A stretch of 64,000 nt of DNA from Okapia johnstoni (Eukaryota; Chordata; Mammalia; Artiodactyla; Giraffidae), in assembly GCA_024291935.2 (NCBI GenBank), contig CM044306.1, forward strand, positions 2,862,501-2,926,500, read 5' to 3'. The first letter of the stretch is position 1. Every line of letters starts with the position of its first letter. The notes below the pieces were generated by a model. The model did no database searches. It was given only the letters and a program-made list of their open reading frames with translations, and had not been told where the DNA came from. The translations under genes were made by a program, and so were the position numbers. Below are positions 22,357 through 34,637 of the stretch, one piece after another.

Positions 22357-23477
22357 AGTGGGCACTTCTCCTCTCCAGCTACATCCAGGTGGCTACTATG
22401 GCAACAGCAGAGGTTGTGAGATGAATCAGTGCTTCTTTACAAAGAGCTGAGGGTAAACGTGTGAGGCCATCTGAAGAGAATGGTCAAGGCTTTTCTCTGC
22501 CACGCTGCTCATTCAGTTAGTAAACCATAGGTGAGCTTTCCAGTGAGACATCTCAGAAGACCTTAGTCATTAAGCATGAGGGTGAACATGGTCCTGAAGT
22601 CCTTCCTCTCGGGGCGAAATCATCTGGATTCAGGGAGTCAGAGGAGAAACAGGAATGAATGGGAGGAATTGAAACTGGGAATATCTCCCAGATGCATGCG
22701 TGCATTTCAGGGAGACTGACAATCTAATTTCTTTATTGCAGTGAAAGGTTATCTCTAATTTGGACTGATAGGAAGTCACAAGCAGTGTTCTGAAGGATTT
22801 GCTAAATATATGCTGCAGTGTGGCACATTTGTGATCTGGAAGAGGGCTTCCTCTACTACCAAAGTTCAGGTGGCCCTGTCAATGGCTTGCTTTTCCAGAT
22901 GCTTTGCTCTCCTCCTCTGAGATCTGTCGCCTTTGTACACGCTGGGCTCGTCCAGGGGAAATTGCGTCTGACGGCTCCTCCACTGAGGAAGCAGAACCAT
23001 AGTGGTTTAATGACTTTGACATTTCAAGTCAACCTGCTGGTTCACATACAAATCAAAATTTAATACAATTTATGATGGTTTTATTGCACGCTATTGCTTC
23101 AAAAGACAGAAAAAAAAAAACAACACTTCCACCCGTTGGAAACTTTCCCTAACTAATTTGAAGATAGGTAGTAAATCTGTCCATTGCATCCTGCCTTAAT
23201 TAAAAAAATAAGAATAAATAAATCAATAAAATAACCTACCATTCTTGCTTTACCTGTCACTTCACAGTACATGTTGACATCATATTTAGGAGCATAATGT
23301 GAGCATGTTAAGGCAAAGAATGTCAATATATAATATTAATCTATAAGAAGGCTAACACAAACCTGGTTTAAGCTGTGAAAGAATCCAATAGACCAGTTTC
23401 AGGCTTACTGTTATGCTAATAAGAGAATAAAAAGTACTCTACACTGTGACACCCTGTACAGAAGAATCTCCAAAGAC
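22357..23477. other. Unassigned DNA
   Basis: No repeat family or supported gene. One 81-codon plus-strand frame (22818-23063) has no recognisable motif. Confidence 0.5.
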
Positions 23478-23685
23478 AGGATTTTGGCCCTCCTGACCTC
23501 GGCAAGGTTGGGAGAGTGCTTTCATCAGTGTGGATGGAGTGGGGTCGCTACGGACCTCTAGTGGGTGGAGAGAGGTCAGGGACGCTGGACACTTCCTGCC
23601 TCGCTCAGGTCTGCTGATGCCTGCCCCCAGCTCCCATCAAGGAACCACCAGGTCAAAGTGTAAATAGGGCCAAGGTTTAAACTCC
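23478..23685 (+). mobile_element. MER5A-like hAT-Charlie non-autonomous transposon
   Basis: 'gattttggccctcctgacct', 'cggacctctagtgggtggag', 'ggtcagggacgctggacac' and 'aatagggccaaggttt' track the MER5A consensus in order. Non-coding. Confidence 0.65.
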
Positions 23686-23854
23686 TAAACCACAGCAAGC
23701 ACTTTTCTTTCCCTGATATAATGAAGGTGGTGTTTCTATTTTAGAGTGTTTTGGGTGTATGTGTGGGTATGAGTGGCGGGATGTAGGAGGGAGAGAGACT
23801 TTTTGGCTGAGAAATATATGCACTGAATATGAAAATGCTTTCTCTGATAAATTG

Positions 23855-24345
23855 TGCAGGCATTGTGGAAAACAGTTTGGAGGTTCTTTAAAAACTGAAA
23901 ATGGAGCAGCCCTATGATCCAGCAATACCACTCCTGGGCACACACTCAGGGAAAACTCGGACACAGAAAGACATAGGGACCACAATGTCCTTTGCAGCAT
24001 TATTTACAATAGCCAAGACATGCAAGCCACCTAGATGCCCATGGACAGAGGAGTTAAGATACGGTGCATATATACACAACGGAATATCACTCAGCCATGA
24101 AAAGAATGAAATACTGAAGCAACATGGATGGACCTTGAGATTATCATAGTAAGTGAAGTAAATCAGAAAGAGGAAGATAAATACTACATGATATCTTATA
24201 TGTGGAATCTAAACTATGACACAAATGAGCTTATTTACAACACAGAAACAGGCTCACAGACATAGAAAGCAAACTTATGATTACCGAAGGGGGAAGTCGG
24301 GGAGGGATAAATCAGGAGATTGGCATTAGCAGATACACACTGCAG
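23855..24345 (+). mobile_element. L1 ORF2 3' end and 3' UTR, sense
   Basis: 'attgtggaaaacagtttgga', 'cctatgatccagcaatacca', 'tagccaagacatgcaagcc', 'aacatggatggaccttgaga' and 'gatatcttatatgtggaat' are all hallmark L1 blocks. An 82-codon open frame (23901-24149) is the tail of ORF2. The element stops where the BovB copy begins. Confidence 0.9.
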
Positions 24346-24794
24346 TTTCAGCTCAGTCACTCAGTCGTGTCCAACTCTTTGTGACCCCATGGACTGCAGC
24401 ACACCAGGCTTCCCTGTCCATCACCAACTCCTGGAGCTTGCTCAAACTCACGTCCATAGAGTCGGTGATGCCATCCAACCATCTCATCCTCTGTCATCCC
24501 CTTCTCCTCCCGCCTTCAATCTTTCCCAGCATCAGGGTCTTTTCCAATGAGTCAGCTCTTAGTATCAGGTGGCCAAAGTATTGGAGTTTCAGCTTCAGCA
24601 TCAGTCTTTCCAATGAATATTCAGGACTGATTTCCTTTAGGATGGACTGGTTTGATCTCCTTGCAATCCAAGGGACTCTTAAGAGTCTTCTCCAACACCA
24701 CAGCTCAAAAGCATTAATTCTTTGGTGCTCAGCTTTCTTTATGGTCCAACCCTCACATCGATACATGACTACTAGAAAAACCAGAGCTTTGAAG
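24346..24794 (-). mobile_element. BovB LINE 3' end, antisense, at the end of an L1
   Basis: Starts 'tttcagctcagtcactcagt', about 450 bp, ending at 'ctagaaaaaccagagctttg'. The minus strand keeps 90 open codons (24766-24494) of ORF2 C-terminus ('[18 protein letters not shown]'). The plus-strand 153-codon frame over it is only the complement. Confidence 0.93.
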
Positions 24795-24924
24795 ACATAC
24801 TCGGATCTGGCAATGGAGCAATACTTTAGGTTATGTGACTAATAGTTACTAACACCTCACACTTTCTCTGTGTGATCTGCTTAAGTCATGAAATTGTCAC
24901 AGGCACTATTACTATCTCTATTTT

Positions 24925-25125
24925 ATTTATTATTTAGAAAGTCTTCATTTTTATTGAAGCATAGTTACAATGTTGTATTAGTTTATGCTGTACAGAAAAG
25001 TGAATCAGCTATATGTATACATATATCCCCTCTCTTTTGGATTTCCTTCCCATTTAGGTCACCACAGAAGACTGAGTAGGCTTCCCTGTGCTATAGAGTA
25101 GGTTTTCATTAGTTATCTATTATTA
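24925..25125 (-). mobile_element. L1 3' UTR, antisense
   Basis: 'attgaagcatagttacaatg', 'tacatatatcccctctcttt', 'cttccctgtgctatagagta' and 'tcattagttatctatt' match the complement of a ruminant L1 3' UTR. Confidence 0.8.
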
Positions 25126-26583
25126 TCTCTATTTTAATGATGAGAAAACTAAACCCCAAAGGTCCTCTTAGCAAATGTATACTAACTAAAAAAAAAAAAA
25201 AAAAACTAAGGCATTTACCCCATTATTATAATACGTAAGTCATACGTTTTGGAGACCAGCCACCTTGATGAAGGACACACAGCTGTGCAATGAAGGGACC
25301 AAGATAAACTTGTATTAGTTTTTTCCCCATGATCCTTACACTATTAATACAGAATCTAACCTGGTTGGAAAGAAAGTGCTGTGAGTAATTAAATTGGATC
25401 ACACAGTCTCCAGCACACATATATGGTGAAGAAACACACAAATCTAAGGCACAAAGGATTTGTGTGCATACATATATATGTGGAAATAAATGCACAGGAA
25501 TGATGACCCTGCCTAATTCTGCGTGTGCGAATTACAGGTAGCATTTCACTGTTATGATTTTTTTTCCTGTACCTTCGAAATTTCCCACACGACATGACTA
25601 TGATCAGTCAAAATAAATAGTTTAATATTCTCTTTTATGAGAATCTCATGCTTTAAAATATGTTGACTTGTCCTTTTACATTATTCGTGCTTTACTCCTG
25701 GGTAATACATTGTATGTATCCATTGCAAACGCCCCCGAGAGGAGGACTGAAACTTTGTGCTTTCCTTTCGTTTTCGCAGTAAAATGGAAATTGTTTGTAG
25801 TCACTGCCAAGAATAAGGCTTTGTACCTTTGAGTTTGGCACTAACCATATATTGTGTATCACTAACCAAACGTTGCTGGAAAATCTGAGACGTTTTTAGA
25901 CGCTTTTGTAGGAATGAGTGAAGGATTATCTTATCACAATGACCAATTATATGCTGATTTTTTTGAATGGGTACAAGGTGGGTGGGATGTCAAGGGACAC
26001 TTCTGGCCTGGCATCTCAACTCCCCATATTTGGCAAAGGAATGATTTTCGCTCTGTAACTTTCTGCGGGGAAAGGAGAAATGGCTCACGGTAGGGGGCGT
26101 GCACTTGGCATTGTTTCGGCCATTTCTCAACATTTCAGTAACTGGAACGCCTCGTTTCTCTGTGTCGACAGTCCTGAGTAACGCAGTAGTACCCAGGAGA
26201 TCATTTAAAGTCTAATTTTTTTAAAAAAATAGGTAGCTTTTCCAGGCAAGCGTAGCATTTTGAATTTTAAGTCCTGTCATCACCCATAGGAAAAAAATAT
26301 ATATGATGTATTTCCTTTCCTGAATCTAAGTTCAAATTTTTGAGGTCTTTCTTTTTTCCAAATAATCTCTGGGTGCAATCCTTTTTTTCCCTGTTAGTTT
26401 CAATAACTTACCCTTGAAAGATATAATGGATTAAAGAAATGCTAAGATTTGCATTTTTTTCTGAAACTGAGATCAGCACACACTTTATGAAGCTGATATC
26501 CTTCCATCGGAAAGTATAATAATAATTTTAGGGTTTCTAAGTTGCTGAATAAGAACATTTTTTTAAAAAACGCCTTCTAAGTT
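25126..26583. other. 1.5 kb without recognisable repeats
   Basis: Contains a poly-A run near 25187-25205. Overlapping minus-strand open frames (25226-25595, up to 89 codons) carry no motif I recognise. No gene called. Confidence 0.5.
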
Positions 26584-26703
26584 ATCTAAATGCTGTTGTT
26601 CAGTTGCTAAGTCATGCCCAACCCTTAGCGAACCTGCGGACTGCAGCATGCCAGGCTTCCCTGTCCTCCACTATCTTCCAGAGTTTGCTCAAGTTCATCT
26701 AAA
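26584..26703 (-). mobile_element. BovB LINE 3' end with 7-bp TSD, antisense
   Basis: The body is 26591-26696 ('tgctgttgttcagttgctaa' to 'gagtttgctcaagttc'), bracketed by 'atctaaa' at 26584-26590 and 26697-26703. Confidence 0.82.
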
Positions 26704-26714
26704 CGTTCTTTGGT

Positions 26715-26930
26715 GGTGGCAGTTTAGTGGCTAAGTCATGTCCGACTCTTGCGACTCCATGGACTGTAGCCTGCCAGGCTCCTCTGTCCATGGGATTCTC
26801 TAGGTGAGAATACTGGAGTGGGTTGCCATTCCCTTCTCCAGGGGATATTCCCAGACCCAGGGATCGAACCGGGGTCTCCTGCACTACAGGCAGATGATTT
26901 ACCAACTGACTGAGCTATGCCTGAGGCGGA
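26715..26930 (-). mobile_element. Bov-tA SINE, antisense
   Basis: 'tggctaagtcatgtccgact' to 'tgactgagctatgcctgagg'. The last 15 bases of the head are diverged. It lies only 12 bp from the preceding BovB tail, same orientation. Confidence 0.92.
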
Positions 26931-27054
26931 CTTTCTGGGACTTTCCGCGGGTGGCGCTTATCACACCTAAGTCTGCACAGCCTTTTGGTTTGCTTTTGCC
27001 TTCCCTTTCTGGAATTAGAGTGTTTTTATTAGAGAAAGTGTGCAAATATGAGCT

Positions 27055-27246
27055 GGCTTCCCTGGTGGCTCGGCAGTAGAGAATCCGCCGTGGGTTCAGT
27101 CCCTGGGTCGGGAAGATCCCCTGGAGGAGGAAATGGCAACCCACTCCATTATTCTCACCTGGGAGATCCCGTGCACAGAGGAGCCCGGGGGCTACCATCC
27201 TTGGGGTCTCGAAGAGTCGAACACGACTTAGCGACTAAGCAGCAAC
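27055..27246 (+). mobile_element. Bov-tA SINE, sense, head deletion
   Basis: 'ggcttccctggtggctcggc' then a deletion between 'gagaatccgcc' and 'gtgggttcagtccctgggtc' that removes the segment between the A- and B-box regions. The body and 'acgacttagcgactaagcag' tail are intact. Confidence 0.92.
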
Positions 27247-28439
27247 CGAGTCTAGCTCCGTTACGGAGCAGCTGCAGTGGCGCCGTAAGTATTGGGTCTA
27301 ACAACGTCCCTTAAAATCAAGATGTCTCAAGGATCCGGCTTGTGAATGAGCTATGAAGTTTTCATGGTAACAAGATGTGGAACAAGTACTAATATTAGGT
27401 GGATAAGAGCATCCCACCTGGATGATAGCTTACATTCTTAGCATTTGCAAGGTGAATGTCTTGTGAACATTTCCCAGTTTTTATACATGTTCAGTGAAAC
27501 ATAGCTCAGGATTATCTTCTCAAAGTGCCTGTGTTATAATGAATTTTTTTAAGTGTGTGTGTGTGTATGCTTGACAATTCTGGCTTCAGTTTTATCTCTC
27601 AGCCAAGTTAAATTAATGAATATAAATCTATAGTTTCCTATTACATAGCAGCATGCAATCTTCAAACTGGGGAAGTATGAATAAAATAACTAGTTTAACA
27701 TGGTTAGAGCATTTTAGATCTAATTATAGCCTCACTTGCTACTTCTCTTGTTCCTTGCACACTGGTTTCACTTTTAACCTCACTGCCTTCCAAATTATTT
27801 GAAACATAAAATCCCAGCTCCTGACACATGTGCTATTTTGAAATAGTTACTGGTGCTAGTCTTTCAAAAGAAATTTACTATCATATTTGACATTTTATAT
27901 CATCATAAATATCCCAGAAATCTGAATTCTTCCTGAAACTGCTTTGTTTCCTAGGTAAAACACTGGTCATCATAATCTATCCATGCCGTTCTTTCTGAAT
28001 ATTTTGAGAATGTTTGTTTTTATTGATTGGGAGAAAGTTTTCATATTTTTTTCCCAAATATTCTGAATGCATTCAAGAGAAATATTGTTAACAGCTGGTG
28101 GAAAACTCCCACCAGAAATTAGTTCCATAATGAGACATTACATTTGACTGTTTCCAAGAGCCCACAATCTTTATCTGCTGATAATAGGCAATTGGGCAGG
28201 ATATCAGGACCAAATGATTTCCTAGATGTTACACGAGGGAGGAAAACAGATTTCCACTGGGCCTGCTGTTGGAAAGGAAACAAAGAATAAAATTTCCTCT
28301 TCTCATTCTCACTCTTAAAATGTTAAAAACCACAACAACTTTCTATCGCCTTTACAAAGTTTTATTTCAGTTCAAAATACATTATCTATATATCTTTTAT
28401 ACATTTACTGATTTCCTCCCTTCTTGTTTTAGAAATTAC
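27247..28439. other. 1.2 kb unassigned AT-rich DNA
   Basis: A short (GT)n lies at 27553-27566. No other repeat, gene or motif that I can support. Confidence 0.55.
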
Positions 28440-30125
28440 TGAGAAAGAAATATTTGAAATTCTCTATAAAGGTGTTGAAACAACTGAATGCTCATGTCGG
28501 GGGAGAAAAAGATGTGATCCATGCTTATACCATATGCAAACTTTCAAAGAAAATGGATCATAGACTTAAATGTCAAATGTAAAATTATAACATTTTTTAA
28601 AGTATACTTAGAAAATCTTTGTTCCTTTGTATAAAAATTTATTAGACTCTAACACCAAAAGCATGAGATATTAAAAAACAATTGATAAGCTCTCCTTTAT
28701 CAAAATTTAAAATCTCTTGTTCTCATAAGACATTGTTAAGGAAATGAAGTCACCATAGACTGACAGAAGACATCTTCAAATCATAAGTTTGATACAGGGC
28801 CTATAGCCATACTACATAAGAATGTTCAAAACTCAAAAATAAAAGCAAATGATCAATTTGGAAAAGAGAAAAATTTTAACAGCCACTTTGCCAAAGAACA
28901 TAACTAAGCACATGGAAATTTGCTTAACATTATTAGTCATTTGGAAAATGGAATTTAAAAACACAATGGGATATGACTGCATAGCTAGTAGAATTGCTGA
29001 AATTCAGAAACAGATCCTATGAGATTTTGACAAAGGTGTGGAGTAGCTGCAAACCTCATGTGCTGCTGGTGGGAATGTAAAAAATACAACCCCTTGGAAA
29101 AGTCCTTTGGTAGTTATTTAAAACTTTAAAATAAATCTAGAGTAACCCAACTGTTCTACTCCTTAGTATTCATCTAAGGGAAAGCATGTGTTCATGTAAA
29201 AACATGTACAGGAATGTTCTCAGCAGGGTTATATGGGTAACTATCCCAAACTGATGAAAAATGCATTTGTCCATCAACAGATTGTTGTTGTTATTCAGCT
29301 GCTAAATCATGTCTGACTCTCTATGATGCCATGGACTACAGCATACCAGGCCTCCCTGTCCCTCACTGTCCCCCAGAATCTGCTCAAGTTCATGTCCTTT
29401 GAGTCGGTGATGCCATCCCACCATCTCATCCTCTGCCGCTCTCTTCTCCTTTTGCCGTCAATCTTTCCCTGCATCAGGGTCCATCAACAGGTAAATGGAT
29501 AAAACATTGTTCATCCATTATATGATAGGACACTACTCAGCCGTATAAAACAATGGACTATTGATAGCACCACGCGGTTGGATCTCAGAACCATCGCACT
29601 AAAATGAAAGTAGAGAGACAAGAAAGAAAGAGTAAAACTGTACGATCCCAGCTATGGGAGACACTAGAAAATCCAGACTTAAAATGTAGAGACAGAAAGG
29701 AAATGATTGGGTACCTGGATGGGAGTGAGACAGAAGATGCAGAAAGAGGAATTACAATGGGGCACACGGACTGTTTGGGGATGAACGTGTATGTTCACTG
29801 TCCCGATGACAATCATGATTTTATTAGCACTGAGATGTGAAATGAATCAAATTGCAGACTTTAAATATGTTTGGTCAATTATGCCTCAAGAAAGCTACTA
29901 AGAAATTGGGAAAGTGGTTGCCATTAGGGGAGACAGGGCAGTTATGACAGAGAAGAGACACAAGGAAGCTTCTGGGGTTCAGGAATATTCTGTTTCTTGA
30001 CTCAATTGCAACACAGGTGTTCTTTTATTACAATGCATTCAGCTTGATAGAAAACTATTCAACGCTTTATGTGCTATTTTTATTTCACCATTTTAAAAGT
30101 TTAAAAATTTTATATATATACATGT
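28440..30125 (+). mobile_element. Old L1 (L1M-type) 3' end, sense, interrupted by BovB
   Basis: Decayed ORF2 blocks ('atgtgctgctggtgggaatg', 'gtacaggaatgttctcagca', 'atttgtccatcaacag') continue after an inserted BovB into 'aggacactactcagccgta' and a 3' UTR ('tggttgccattaggggagac', 'gggttcaggaatattctg'). The 3' part may be two overlapping tails. Confidence 0.75.
29281..29478 (-). mobile_element. BovB LINE 3' end inserted in L1, with TSD
   Basis: 'attgttgttgttattcagct' to 'tttccctgcatcaggg'. The 12-bp duplication 'gtccatcaacag' at 29269-29280 and 29479-29490 marks the insertion exactly and shows BovB arrived after the L1. Confidence 0.95.
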
Positions 30126-30322
30126 ATTATATTTGGAAACTATATAATGTCTAAAAAAAAGAGGTAGTTATCCCTGACTCATGAATTTGATCATTATTTC
30201 TTAATAATAGTCTTAATAGTTCCTTGATAATAACGTACCATTGTCCCTTAATTATTGCATCATAATTCCTTAATAATCGACCATTTGGGTGTGAGGAGTA
30301 GCGTATATACTCCTATGTGTGT

Positions 30323-30513
30323 GCGCTCAGTTGCTAAGTCGTGTCTGACTCTTTGTGACCCTATGGACTTGTAGCCCGCCAGGCTCCTCAGTCCATGGAA
30401 TTCTCCAGGTAAGAATACTGGAGTGGGTTGCCATTTCCTGGGATCAAACCTGCGTCTCTTGTGTCTCCTGCACTGGCAGGTGAATTCTTTACCACTGTGT
30501 CACCTGGGAAGCC
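30323..30513 (-). mobile_element. Bov-tA SINE, antisense, internal deletion
   Basis: 'cgctcagttgctaagtcgtg' to 'actgtgtcacctgggaagcc'. About 25 bp around the 'ggggatcttcctgaccc' region is missing. Confidence 0.92.
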
Positions 30514-31496
30514 ACATACCCCCTAAGTGACTTTATAAAGAAAGTGTAGTTTAAGTTGCTTTTGGAAATTGAGATCAGTTTCGACACTGTTGACAATCAC
30601 ATTCCTACACAAACTGCTTTGAAAAGATAAGCCAGGAAACTAAAGCGCGTCTCTCTGAGCCTCACTGGTGGTCCATCCGCCATGGAAACGTGTCTGTTTA
30701 TCGGCATCTGTGGCGCTGCTGGGTTTATAGCAACATTAGGGTGGGTGCCTACTGGGAATAGTACAGTCTTCCATTCTGTGTCATTTTTATGGCTTTCCTA
30801 CAGTCTGTGGTCACTAGGTGCTGTGCCTCTGTCATCCCCTGGGGTAGAGCAGTATATTTATTGTACACATTTATCTCATCTCTGGTGGTTCATTTCCTTT
30901 CCCATCCGTGGAGAATTTCCTTTCTGCCTTCCACATCACATCAACGAGGTCTTTCCGTTCAGTTGCTCGACATGCATTAGCATGGAATGCAGTCTATATG
31001 GAGAATCTAGGGGAAAGCGTTTGTATCTATAAATGTCTCCAAGAATATGTCCTCAGCAGTCAAGGGGAACAGTTGTAACCTATATCTCATAGGATGAGAG
31101 ATCTGGGACAGGATTCAGAAGGGGGGAAAAATCTGATATCATAGAAACAGTAACTTCCATGTGGAAAGATGAGAAGCACATCCTAACATTAGGAAGAAAA
31201 GATAAAATGGATGAAAAAACACTTTCGAAGCAGTAATGGGGTGGGTGCTGCCTTCTCAGTGGTGGTCGTGATCTAGGGAACTAAAAAGTATCTTTTTTTT
31301 TCCCCCTTTTGAATAACCTTTGGGTTAGTAGATGCTTGATCATTTCCATTTTCAAACAAGGGAGATAAGCCAAAGAGTCTTAACACTAAATCCAAGACCA
31401 CAGAGGGAATTGGGTTCAAAGTAGGAATTTTCATTTTCTCTTTTGTGCACACAGTAAGAGCATTAGTCATAATAAAACTCAACCTGATGTGGCCTA
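30514..31496. other. Unassigned DNA with a 116-codon open frame
   Basis: A plus-strand frame from 30682 (ATG) to 31032 starts 'METCLFIGICGAAGFIATLG' and has hydrophobic stretches, but no domain, polyadenylation or splice context that I recognise. The A+T richness makes chance likely. No gene called. Confidence 0.4.
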
Positions 31497-31708
31497 GCTT
31501 CCCAACTGGCTCTAGTGGTAAAGAACCTGCCTGCCAATGAAGGGGACATGAGTTCAACCCCAGGTTGGGGAAGATCCCCTGGAGGAGGAAATGGCAACCC
31601 ACTCCAGTACTCCTGCCTGGAGAATCCCGCGGACAGAGGAGCCTGATGGACTACAGTCCGTGGGGTCCTAAAGAGTCAGACATGACTTAGCAACTAAACA
31701 AGTGCAAT
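31497..31708 (+). mobile_element. Bov-tA SINE, sense
   Basis: 'tagcttcccaactggctcta' head, 'agttcaaccccaggttgggg' B-box region, 'gcctggagaatcccgcgg', tail 'catgacttagcaactaaac'. Confidence 0.93.
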
Positions 31709-31734
31709 ATAATTACTGAAGACCTACCTACGTT

Positions 31735-31885
31735 ATTTCAAACCCTGGACACATCACAGGTAGAGTCGGTCTCCGTATCTCCGTTTCACAGATGACCAGA
31801 CTAAGGGTCAGAGAGGTTACACCGTTGTTGAAGGACTGATCTGGGCTTCCTTCCGGGTCTGTCTGAGCCCCGCCTTGCACGTCCT
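31735..31885 (+). mobile_element. MIR SINE, sense
   Basis: 'gtttcacagatgaccagact', 'agggtcagagaggttacacc' and 'gggtctgtctgagccccgcc' follow the MIR core. Confidence 0.65.
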
Positions 31886-31964
31886 TTCCCCGTTATATTA
31901 TTGCTACTGCTTTTCACTTTGAAAGCAACCAAAAGAACTCTTTTAAAAGTGGGGGAAGAGCTAC

Positions 31965-32130
31965 CTGTCTAGGGGGCTCAGCTCCCTGCTCTGTGGTGAC
32001 CTAGAGGAGGGGCTGGGGGAGGTGGGCGGGAGGGGATGGGTATTTGTATGTGGAGCCGATTCACTTGGTTGTACAGCAGAAACTAACACAACATTGTAAA
32101 GCAGTTATACTCCAATTAAAAACTAAATAA
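31965..32130 (+). mobile_element. L1 3' UTR end, sense
   Basis: 'ctccctgctctgtggtgacc', G-rich tract, 'tgtacagcagaaactaacac' and 'agttatactccaattaaaaa' end the ruminant L1 3' UTR with its A-rich tail. Confidence 0.85.
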
Positions 32131-33574
32131 TTGAAAATTATTTCTGATATTAGAAAGAGTGAAGAGGTTTCTGCTCTCAGCCTGCCTGAGCATTACTGTG
32201 GATGCAGGAGAAATAGATTAATAATATAACCAAGCAATGCACCTTTAGAGGCAGCATCTCATGGAAGAAACGCCCTAAGTGGGACCCAAAGGAATAACTC
32301 CAACTTTCTCACAGTTGTTTCATGAACTTTCTTTTTATTTTGGTATGCTCTTGACTTGTTAAAGAAAGTACTTGTGATCATGATGGTGATGATGTTGAAA
32401 ATTTACATTTCTTTCCAATGCCAAACAATTAAAGACTTTGAAACCAGCACTGATGCATACGAAATCTTGCAGTGGTTGGATGGAAAACATGTCTACAAGT
32501 CTACTTCGGTTAAATAAAAATAGAACCAATGAGTGCTCAGGGATAAATATACTGAAATGTGAAATAAGAGGTAAAACTCAAAAGCAGGCATGGGTGTCAT
32601 TTATGCCAGAAAAAAGTATCAAAACACTGAATGACTTCATCTTCAACATTTCTCAAAAATCGTATTTTTGTGCCTAAGTTGACACGGTTTTATATTTATT
32701 GTCAGTTTGTGAGCACAGCCCAAGAAAATGATGAATGGTGGGACAGTCAACTCTAGGAAACTGTTTATCTCTGAGAAACTGTGGCTCCATCCTCAGCTAA
32801 GCATTGTTTGAATGTTGGCATTTTTTAAGGATCTTGTGTTTTTTTGAAGTCATGTTTCATCCTCTGCCAGAGAGCAGGACTGTTGTTATTTCATTCAGTT
32901 CTCCTTTCATAATTTCAGAGAAACTTGAAAATAAAAAGGGTAATTAATTTCTGATGTCTTACAAATAATTGACATAGTACAAGAAAAAAAGAAAGTACGT
33001 TTTTTCCAAGTTTAGAGACCTGAGATGGGATTTCAGAGTCAAACGTGCTTGCACACGGCTTTTCAATGGTGAGCCTTGCTCTTAGATGGTCCTTTTTCCA
33101 TTCACCATTCCAGGATTTTTCCCCAAAAATATCCTGTGAGGTCCAAATGGTAGCCAGCATTCTGTCTTTGGTTGATGAGTTTGTACTTTTCCTAATCCAA
33201 CACTTGTCTTGAAAGAGAAACACAGAGGTGTATTGCAATTAATAGCAATGGGGGTATCCTGCAATTTTCCAAAAAATTGAAAATTTGCCTGCTATTCTTT
33301 TTCATCCCTTGGTTGAAAGAAAAACAATCAAAACCAAGGAAGGAAAGAGGCCCAGGAACCAGAATGTGGAACTACTGCCAGACTGTCTCACAGCTTTCAT
33401 CCTGGTGTGTCATTGTTTTTATGCCATTTAAGTGTATTTAGTAATAACAACCAGCGACTTCAAAAGTATGACACTCTTGCAGAATAGATCTTTCTACAGC
33501 CAAAGCACGACTTTCTCTTTTTCACTCGATAAGTTTCCTTCCTGTCTGCTTCTGCCCTTCACTCTGTTAGTAGA
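32131..33574. other. 1.4 kb unassigned DNA
   Basis: No recognisable repeats. Open frames at 32438-32677 (plus, 79 codons) and 32915-33238 (minus, 107 codons) lack identifiable motifs. No gene called. Confidence 0.5.
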
Positions 33575-33775
33575 GTTCTGTTCTTTACCTTTTCATTTTG
33601 TGTTGAGGTTTAGCCGATTAACAAAGTTGTGATAGTTTCAGGTGGACAGCAAAGGGACTCAGCTGTACATGTACACGTATCCGTTCTCCCCCAAACTCCC
33701 CTCCCACCCAGGCTGCTACATAACACTGGGCAGAGTTCCCTGTGCTATACAATAGGCACTTGTTGATAATCTGCT
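33575..33775 (-). mobile_element. L1 3' UTR, antisense (first of a pair)
   Basis: 'agccgattaacaaagttgtg', 'gcaaagggactcagctgtac', 'aaactcccctcccacccagg' and 'ctgtgctatacaataggcac'. The same module recurs immediately downstream. Confidence 0.85.
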
Positions 33776-33799
33776 TTATTTCTTTTTTTTTCCTCTTTT

Positions 33800-33985
33800 T
33801 TTTAAACTTTTTATTTTATATTGGGGGTATAGCTGATTAACAGTGCGGTGGTAGTTTCAGGTGGATAGCAAAGGGACTCAGCCGTACACACGTTTCCATT
33901 CTCATCCAAACTCCCCTCCCACCCAGGCTGCCGCATGACATTGAGCAGAGTCCCATGCGTGTAGCAGAGTTCTGATGCCCTGAGT
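33800..33985 (-). mobile_element. L1 3' UTR, antisense (second of a pair)
   Basis: Same order of blocks as 33575-33775 ('agctgattaacagtgcggtg', 'gcaaagggactcagccgtac', 'aaactcccctcccacccagg') with independent differences, preceded by its own T-rich stretch. Confidence 0.85.
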
Positions 33986-34082
33986 CTCCTGACTGGATCT
34001 GCACCCACTGCCTGTCTGCCCTGACTTCCCTTACTCCTGCATCGTTTCCCTGTTCCTTTTTCCTCTGTCTTTTCTAAGAATT

Positions 34083-34144
34083 GAGTTGCTGATAGTTAAC
34101 ATTGCACACAACTTAAAAACTCAAAAGGAAACGATCAGCAACTC
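34083..34144. repeat. Short inverted repeat
   Basis: 'gagttgctgat' at 34083-34093 and its exact complement 'atcagcaactc' at 34134-34144, with partial extension on both sides; loop about 40 bases. Confidence 0.7.
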
Positions 34145-34330
34145 ATTTGCCTGCTCTGAAGCCAGAATAGGGTAATTCCACCGCAGTCTCCTTGGAGGAT
34201 TCTGATTCCTGCCTTCGGGATTTCAAGGAGGCTTCTTGTCCCCTGATGATTTGATGTGACAGGTGACAACCTTCACTAAGCTTGAAGTTGCTCAGTACCT
34301 AACATGAATCTAATAGTATGTGAGCAACTG

Positions 34331-34543
34331 AGTGAGCGCTCAGTCGTGTCCAATGCTTTGTGACCCCGTGGACCATAGCCCACCAGGCTCCTCTGTCCAT
34401 AGGATTTCCCAGGCAAGGATACTGGAGTGGGTTGCCATTTGCTCCTCCAGAAGATCTTCCTGATCCAGGGATCAAACCTGCGTTTCTTGGGTCTTGTGCA
34501 TTGACAGACGTATTCTTCACCACTCTGCCACCTGGGTAGCCCG
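34331..34543 (-). mobile_element. Bov-tA SINE, antisense
   Basis: 'tgagcgctcagtcgtgtcca' to 'tctgccacctgggtagcc'; full length. Confidence 0.92.
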
Positions 34544-34612
34544 TAAGCAGTTGAAGGTGGTGCCAAATCATATGATAATGTCCTTATCCTCAAGACATCA
34601 TTAAGTCAAGAC

Positions 34613-34637
34613 AAATAATAATAATAATATTATTAAA
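34613..34637. repeat. (AAT)n short microsatellite
   Basis: Five to six ATA/AAT units followed by 'attattaaag'. Confidence 0.85.

Noticed and set aside
24381..24842. 153-codon plus-strand open frame
   Set aside because: Again the antisense of a BovB 3' end.
30682..31032. 116-codon plus-strand frame starting with ATG and hydrophobic residues
   Set aside because: No recognisable family; hydrophobicity follows from T-rich sequence. Left as unassigned DNA.
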